A DNA stretch of 64,000 nucleotides from Hygrocybe punicea (taxonomy: Eukaryota > Basidiomycota > Agaricomycetes > Agaricales > Hygrophoraceae), in the NCBI GenBank assembly GCA_963556145.1, contig OY744466.1:1674001-1738000 (forward strand). Reading direction: 5' to 3'. A model generated the notes under the pieces. It did not search any database and was not told the origin of the DNA. It worked only from the letters and a program-made list of their open reading frames with translations. Numbering within the stretch: the first letter of the stretch is position 1; every line of letters begins with the position of its first letter. Below are positions 57,661-64,000 of this stretch, one piece after another. A program made the position numbers and the translations under genes.

Positions 57661-60600
57661 ATGATTACATCCTTACAGGATAAGCCTTATTTGGATAAGG
57701 ATAAGTCTGAAGTAAAAGGAGATAAAAGTATCTCATGCTTCAATATCCCCAAAAATGCATATGATGGCTCGAAACTTTTTGCATTGTCCATAGCCCATTG
57801 TGATGACATGAACAATGAAGGATCTGAATTTTCTAAAAGGAGAAAGATAAGAAATGGATTTTCACACCAGGGAAATTTAGATAGGAATTGCTATAAAAAC
57901 TCTGAAGAAATGGGAGAGACAGTAGCCATGTCTGCTGCACAAACCCCCCAGATCCCACCTTTTATGATCAATAACCACCCTCTTCCTCTCCCTGTAGAAG
58001 GGATCCACTCCAATGGTCATCCAGATGCTGGCCGACTTATCACTTCCTTTTTGGGAAATTCCCTTGATTACCAATCTCCCCATTTAAGTAAATTTTTGAT
58101 TGCTGCCACTGTAGGATATAGGCTTTCTCCGGGGATTGATTCCCTTGGTGTTCCTTTTGAGCACGGAATTTTATTAAATGCTTCTCTAGCTACAATAAAT
58201 TCTCCAAGTGTCCCCCCCTCTTTAAGGATGGGACATTTAGTTTTTCAATTTTACCCATTTGCTAACCCTTCTACTGAGGAGAATTTTTCTCCTCCCCCTG
58301 TCCCTCCTCCTTACATAGAGGACTTTTATTCTTTCCCAGTGACCACTCATTAGTGTTGCCTGAACTTGACCAGCTGAAAAAAGCTGATTCCGGTCCTGGC
58401 TTTTCAGAGCACAATTAACCTTCTCATGGGGTACTATATTGTAGCCATAGGTCATGGCTACAATATAGTACCCCATGAGAAGGTTAATTGTGCTCTGAAA
58501 AGCCAGGACCGGAATCAGCTTTTTTCAGCTGGTCAAGTTCAGGCAACACTAACACTCGTGACCCTCGCACGCGCCCCAGAGAAATTATTCCGCCCTTAGA
58601 ACCGCCCCGTAACCCCGTTAACTTACCGGTCACGCGGATTCCCACGGTTGGCTCTTCTGTCCCCGCTATCACGCTCACTAGCGAGGATGACCGCGAATCG
58701 TCGTTGACCGACGACGAGGCGTGCGGTTGGAGCCCAATCGAAGGCTGGGAATGGGACTACGAGGTGGGAAAGATCCCACTTCATCTGTTCACTGACAAAC
58801 GACTTCCACTACAGTACACGGAGCGTGGCCATAGACGCCCCTCCCTGACTACTACCACGCCTCCAGAAAATACCTCGACCTTCGCAGATGGTACCACGGA
58901 CCTTTCCGCGACCACGGACCTTTCTGCGACCACGGACCTTTCTGCGACCACGGACCTTTCCGCGACCACGGACAACAATTTCTTTCATTTCCGGGGATCC
59001 GAAGTCCACTCAACGGCCCCCACCAACAACATTCACCATTCCGCCCTCGACATCAGCCGCGACCCGTTCGAACATACAGATCGTGACGGGTACGAGGCCG
59101 GTGATGAAGGGGAAGTAGAAATCCACGTTGCACGGTGTGTACTAGGCACCCCGCTCACGAAAAATGCCCGGATTTTACCTCACTCATGAAAAAGCCTTCT
59201 TTTGACACTTATACGGCCCCGGCGGCCACCGTTCAGCGCGCAATACGCACGGAACCCATGAACGGCCACAACGCCATCCCTGATAGTGACCCCCTCGACG
59301 TTATTATCCCCACTTCTCCGCGTGCGCCGTTAGTTGCACCCCTCCTCGAATCCACTAACTATATACCGGGAAATCATGAACGTAGCACCCCGGCGGCGCT
59401 CGTTTATGACCACGGACTCCCACCTGGTCTCAATATGCCGCTTGATGCCCATTTACGCGACACTTCGCCTGGTCTCATCAATCACTACCCCACTTCCGCG
59501 AAAACCCCCGAATTTGTTTTCCCTGCTGATGACAACTGGGACTGGCCTGTTGGCCAGGTCAGATATATCAACCCCGTCGTGCTCGAACTGCCCCACATGC
59601 TTTACAACCACGCAGAGGTAAACTACGCATTTCCACCCCCTCCTCATGCCGAATTGGGACACGAGCCGATTTCCCGGCCCCCCAGCGATCCGGACCTCTT
59701 ATCAGACGTCTCCAACCATGCCACCCCTGGTTCCGATGTAGGAAACATTTGGTTCCCTGCTACTTCTTATTTGCCTACTCCCCCTTTTACCCCTTTTAAT
59801 AGTAGTGAAAATTTTGTACCTTTAGTCTCTAGCTCCCCTTCTATGTCTGTAGATTCTCAATCATCTTCTTCTGTTTATTCTGGGAGTGACTCTGAAAATA
59901 AGGCTGTCAAGATCCTAAGCCCCAAACCAGATCCACTCACCATCATTATTCCTCATACCACTTCCATAAATTCATCTCTACCTCAGCCTTATCAGGAACC
60001 TGGATCTAGGACTAGACCTATCAGTGTGTCCTCTTCTGAGGACATTAATTCATCTTCTGATGAATCCATGGACACAGACTCAGATGAAGAATTAGAATGG
60101 TTTGCTTGGACTAGGTCTGATTCCCCAGACTCAGAAGCAATAACAGAATTTAATTCAGACCTCAGTCAGGCCATTGAAGAAGCCCAGCAGCCACTAGATT
60201 CCCCTCCAGGCTTGATATCGCTTTCGCCTACAACACCCCCACTTGAAGATATACCCTTGTTACAATTGCCACCTGTCTCAGACAATACTTGGTCCTTGCC
60301 AGAGAGTGAGGAAATCAATACCCCCTCTGATGAATATGCCAGACTCCCATTTGATCGTGCCAATGCCTTAAATGCAGGAGAACGCATTTCGCCCTTACCT
60401 CCCTCCAAGGATCCCAGATCCCCATTCAGTGTTAGATCAGGCCCACTATATCCAGAATCCAATCTACTCACTCAGCTTCGCATGGAAGCACCTCCTATTC
60501 GCCCTCAATCACCCATTCAAGTGTATTCCTTCACCATCTCCAATGCTGGCTCCTCTCATCAGGACTTAGCTGCTGCAAGAATCCTAACAGCTGAGCCAGA

Positions 60601-61793
60601 CCACATGTCTACATTTGATGTTCACATTGGTTTCCTCAAAGCTATTAGAGGATCCTGGGTTGAAGGCATTCGCAGAATTGGATTCAAGCTAGCCACCCCT
60701 GACTGGAGGGCCCTCATCAATGAAAGGCCTTCAAATGACCCAGTCCGCTATTATTTCAACCACAAGTGCTTACTATTTCGGTTTCTGGAAGAAGGAGTTT
60801 CTGAAGGACTACCTGAACCTGCAACGGAGCATTTTAGGCCCCTTCACTTCACAGAGTCAAACCCTCTCCTTGAAGAAGAAGAAATCACCTTCCTCAAAAA
60901 TTCCTCCATCATCTTTTGCTCCAATCGCCGCATGTTACTCTCTGATGCTATCAATGCAGTCTTGGATATGCGCTTTCGCTGCCCTGAAGCAGTGGCAGAT
61001 TTGCTTAAGGAAGGATATTTTGATCCTCCCAAATATCTCAAGTCCACAATTACTTAGTGATTTGTTTACTCTTGCAACAATATTTTTGCCCCTATGTCAA
61101 ACCTCTCTTCTTTATATCTGTCTGTACTACATTTTATTACTTGATGTGATAGTGTACCAGTTTATATTTTCAAAGACTATTCAGGATTTGACATCTTTAA
61201 CTAGCTCTAGTATACCTGTGTACAAACAAACTGAACTGACAAATATAACTTCTGTCAGACTGTATGAAGAGGACCCTCAAAATTCTAAGCATGAAGATAA
61301 GCCACTAGAGCAATTTAGTGTATACTATAAGACTATTAAGGATAGCCAAGAAACAACTATGCCTATTTTAGTCTACCCAGAAAATGAAGACAATCAAGAT
61401 TACAATCTTAATGAAGTACCAAATAAGCAAGAAAGTGCCTCAGAAGAAGCAGACTATTACTACATTATAGGAGAAGGAACCTTAATATGTGAAGAAGGAG
61501 ACATTCTCATATTCCCTTGTGAAGAAACAGACAGTCAAGGATATCCATTAACACTTACAGCTTACAAAAGAGTGGACAAGAAAATAAATCCTGTCCCTGG
61601 AACCTTTCCAGAAGATGCACGTGTTACAAGGAAATTTCCCTATGACCCTCTTTCCACATTACCACCACTTCCTATGATACCACCAGACTTCATACCTACA
61701 GAGAAGCTTACATCTGAACGTCTGAAGATACTCAAAATAAACAATGATGGATTTCTTTGGCCAGAAGAAGAAAAATTATTTACTCACCTCTAG
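57661..61793 (+). pseudogene. Gypsy polyprotein segment between protease and RT
   Basis: Plus-strand frames 57661-58350, 58560-59189, about 59160-61057 and 61060-61793. The first two join exactly once the MITE at 58351-58551 is removed. They are Ser/Pro/Asp-rich with a short tandem LSATTD repeat (58905-58970). A better conserved block is near 60600-61050 (TFDVHIGFLKAIRGSW, RYYFNHKCLLFRFLEEG). The last part ends INPVPGTFPEDARVTRKFPY, LPMIPPDFIPTEKLTSERL and NNDGFLWPEEEKLF, which I recognise as the stretch just before reverse transcriptase in basidiomycete Gypsy polyproteins. RT, RNase H and integrase are absent. Frame changes at about 59170 and 61057 show decay. Confidence 0.6.
58351..58551. 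mobile_element. hAT-like palindromic MITE, 201 bp
   Basis: Starts TAGTGTTGCC and ends GGCAACACTA; the two arms of about 98 bp are complementary with a 5-base loop near 58450. Flanks CCACTCAT (58343-58350) and ACACTCGT (58552-58559) match at 6 of 8 positions, as an aged 8-bp hAT duplication would. It interrupts the Gypsy frame, which is restored on removal. Confidence 0.8.
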
Positions 61794-61930
61794 TGTTGCC
61801 ATGGCTCGGTCCGAAACCGTGAGCCGATTGAGCCGAGCCAAAGATTAGCCGAGCCGAGCCGTTGCTCGGCTAATGGTTAAACCTTGGCTTAGCCACGGCT
61901 AGCCGTTTTTAGCCGTTATAAACTTCCAAA
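61794..61930 (+). mobile_element. End of a hAT-like element with AGCCG subterminal repeats
   Basis: TAGTGTTGCCATGGCTCGG begins right at the last codon of the Gypsy segment (stop codon 61791-61793 overlaps it) and is followed by many GAGCCG/CGGCTC motifs and GCCGTTTTTAGCCGTTA. The same ten bases start the MITE at 58351. No matching right end was found in the window, so it is either truncated or extends beyond my reading. Confidence 0.5.
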
Positions 61931-64000
61931 TTAGGAAATTTAATAAATTTGAGGTTTTCGGTGTGTTTGCTGCCTTGCAGCTTGTTGTCTGGCATTGCCC
62001 ACAGCTCACAATGTCGCTAGACAGCTGCTGTACTAATGCAAGATTGGTTTTTGTGTAAAATACAATGTCAAAGTTAATGCAATGCCCTTTTAACCGGTGC
62101 AGAGGGCACGAATCAGCTGTCCATTAACATTTCATTGGCCTTGCCACATTACCGTGCCCGCAACCAACCTATCAACCATCGCATCATGGAGCATGTTCGT
62201 CGGCAGCGAGATCATTGGGGTCAATCCAACTCAAAGTTGTACGTAGCACTCCCGGACGGTCGAATTTCTTATTCCATCATTCTACTGTAGTGTTGACATG
62301 TGCCTCGCTCCAAGTTTCACCTCGAAGTCCAAGCCGTCAAGTCTGATGTGACCATTAGGCATCTTACTCTGCTGGATTCATTAATCGTATCATGTACCAC
62401 GTAACTCTCAACGACGACGTACACGACTCATGGGGCGTTGACACGTTTGGTGAAAAAGCAAAGCAAAACACGGCGTCGCTGAGGTCGTGGCCTGGGATTG
62501 GGATGGTGATGACGATGAGAGATGGCAGGTGGAGAGCGAAGACAACATACCTGCTGGGCTACCGCCAATTGGGATCTTGAAATAGGGTCTGGGCATGGCT
62601 GGGGGTAAGGAAGGGGTGCGGTGCAGGCATTGAGGATTATATAGGGTGTAGCTGAGTTGATCGCTCCTGTGCCAATAACAGTGTTGTCTCCAACGGCATG
62701 TAGACACTTGATATCCATTAAGCGCACAAGATAAGACGCTGAAAGGAATCATTGCTCACCAAGACTGTCAGCTGCCATTCTTTTCTTGAACTTGAGACCC
62801 AAAACACTCGTAGCAGGCCGAAAAAATGTTGGGAGAAAGCACGTTCGGCCATGAAGGAGGATAGAATGGTCCACGTAGGCTAATCCCATCGAAATTAGAC
62901 AACATTTTTGTGATGCGTTATTGTTCGACTGATATACCTCGAAAGAACCATGGCCCAGGGCAAATGTCCCAGACATTCTGCTGAAACAATTGTCAAAAGG
63001 AAGAACGTGAACATGTTGCTACATCAGCTACATGCACGTTGACACGAAATCGCCAAGTTTGTTGCCGAGAGAACACGTAAAACATGCCAAGACAATGCCA
63101 GTGCACGGGGGGATATGAAAAGGTGACGACAAGGAAAAGGTTCGCTGGTGCACAGCACGGGCAAAACAGACAGGGAGAGAAGGAGGCAAAATGTGGGCCA
63201 GACAACAAGATCAGGATAGCAAAAGAAGGGAGATGCAGAGACGACAGAGACGACAGAGAGAAAACTTTGCTAGTGCTCAGCACCGGTAAAGTTGGTAGTG
63301 AAAGCGGTGAGACAAGATTTTGCTGGTGCTCAGCACCGGCAAAGTTGGTCGACGTCGAAGAGATTGAAAAGGCTTTGCCCTTACCAAGTAGCCGAGCCTC
63401 ATGGTCACATGATTGGGTTAGTTTACGCGTCTTTGTCTAAGTCTTTTCTCTCATCTCCCCTTGATTGAATCGTAGGGAGATTTTCTGCCACTGTCGACGC
63501 TCCCTACCCTTTGCTGTGGCTGGCCGCTGGCACCGTCTCCTGACTCTTCCCCCACCTTTGGCGCACTGGCTTGTCACTTCTCTCCTCTCGATTGAATCGT
63601 AGGGAGACTTTGGCTGTGTTATCTATCAATGCCGACCCACACGCTGCGGTTCTTATCTGCCATTTCGCTATGGCTGGCGTCGTCTTCTCCCTGCTCTTTG
63701 CTTCCCCTGCTCTGGGTACGTTGACTTATGCCCATGTCTCTTCACGATGGGTTTGTTCATTCTTATTTGTATTTTTCACCAAGATCTGCCCGTTCGACGC
63801 CAGGAATAGATCACAAACTCACCATTGCAACGTTGGCTGCAATGTGTCTGCGTGCTGCTGCATTTAGTACCACCTTCTTATTTTATTTTAAATCTCTTCA
63901 CCTTTTCACTTCGCCACTGCTGAGACGTGCACATTTTTTCTATTGTACTTTTGCCAATATCTGTGTTTCATGTGTATTTCATACATCCGCCATCAAACTC
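61931..64000. other. No confident gene
   Basis: About 2 kb. A spliced minus-strand frame between 62980 and 62430 (MSGTFALGHGSFE..., HAVGDNTVIGTGAINSATPY) is possible but unrecognised. A hairpin-rich repeat is at 63139-63350, and ATTGAATCGTAGGGAGA occurs twice, near 63464 and 63589. Confidence 0.4.
63139..63352. repeat. Three imperfect copies of a hairpin unit
   Basis: TTTGCTGGTGCTCAGCACCG and GCAAAG (63319), with variants at 63264 and 63143. Each unit is itself nearly palindromic around GTGCTCAGCAC. Confidence 0.6.

Noticed and set aside
62392..63867. ORFs at 62408-62752, 63084-63440 and 63571-63867
   Set aside because: No domain, no consistent splicing, and repeats overlap them; not supported as genes.

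Overview
The window looks like a chromosomal segment of a mushroom-forming basidiomycete (Agaricomycetes). The evidence is short introns of about 50-130 nt with GT-AG ends, host gene families typical of these fungi (DUF6534 membrane proteins, F-box/LRR-like proteins, a cytosolic heme-thiolate peroxygenase, an OTU-domain protein), and a basidiomycete-style Ty3/Gypsy polyprotein. Most of the 64 kb is transposon-derived. Confident host genes occupy roughly 19.5-22.9 kb and 24.7-29.1 kb.

Layout. 0-12.8 kb: two DUF6534 membrane-protein genes flank three decayed copies of a predicted GTPase with an AIG1-like G domain, plus a frameshifted Pro/Gln-rich gene. 13.1-18.8 kb: a large palindromic element with a 6-bp target duplication. 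A 100-N gap sits in one arm, and a second TIR element is nested inside it, which itself contains an LTR-like repeat and a CACTG-type MITE. 19.5-23.2 kb: two tandem F-box genes and the tail of a third. 23.6-24.2 kb: a foldback MITE. 24.7-29.1 kb: OTU protein (-), a conserved hypothetical (+) and a short peroxygenase (-). 29.5-34.6 kb: a decayed ORF split by a 3-kb element (with a pogo-like fragment nested inside), then a decayed 'cargo' gene tail-to-tail with a DDE_3 transposase relic. 34.7-40.2 kb: minisatellites and a TIR element full of G/A-rich repeats. 40.3-43.4 kb: a decayed MULE transposase next to a decayed Ulp1-like peptidase gene. 45.7-51.5 kb: a 5.8-kb element with TIRs of about 810 bp, two DDE_3 transposase genes and one intact four-exon cargo gene. 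51.5-61.8 kb: an LTR-like repeat and a Ty3/Gypsy element (5' LTR, gag, inverted protease segment, protease-RT linker). A solo LTR and a hAT-like MITE have landed in that element, and it stops just before the reverse transcriptase, where a hAT-like end begins. 61.9-64 kb: no confident gene.

The most interesting signal is a conserved pairing seen twice (about 33-34.6 kb and 47.5-50.6 kb): a DDE_3 (Tc1/mariner-like) transposase on the minus strand, convergent with a plus-strand cargo gene. The cargo protein has a Cys motif followed by an LT..H..WA block and a C-terminal SAM-like region. At four places (three by exact frame arithmetic, one by an empty-site comparison) removing an inserted element plus one target duplication restores the interrupted sequence. 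Two apparent in-place inversions (GTPase exon 2; Gypsy protease) share the same geometry.
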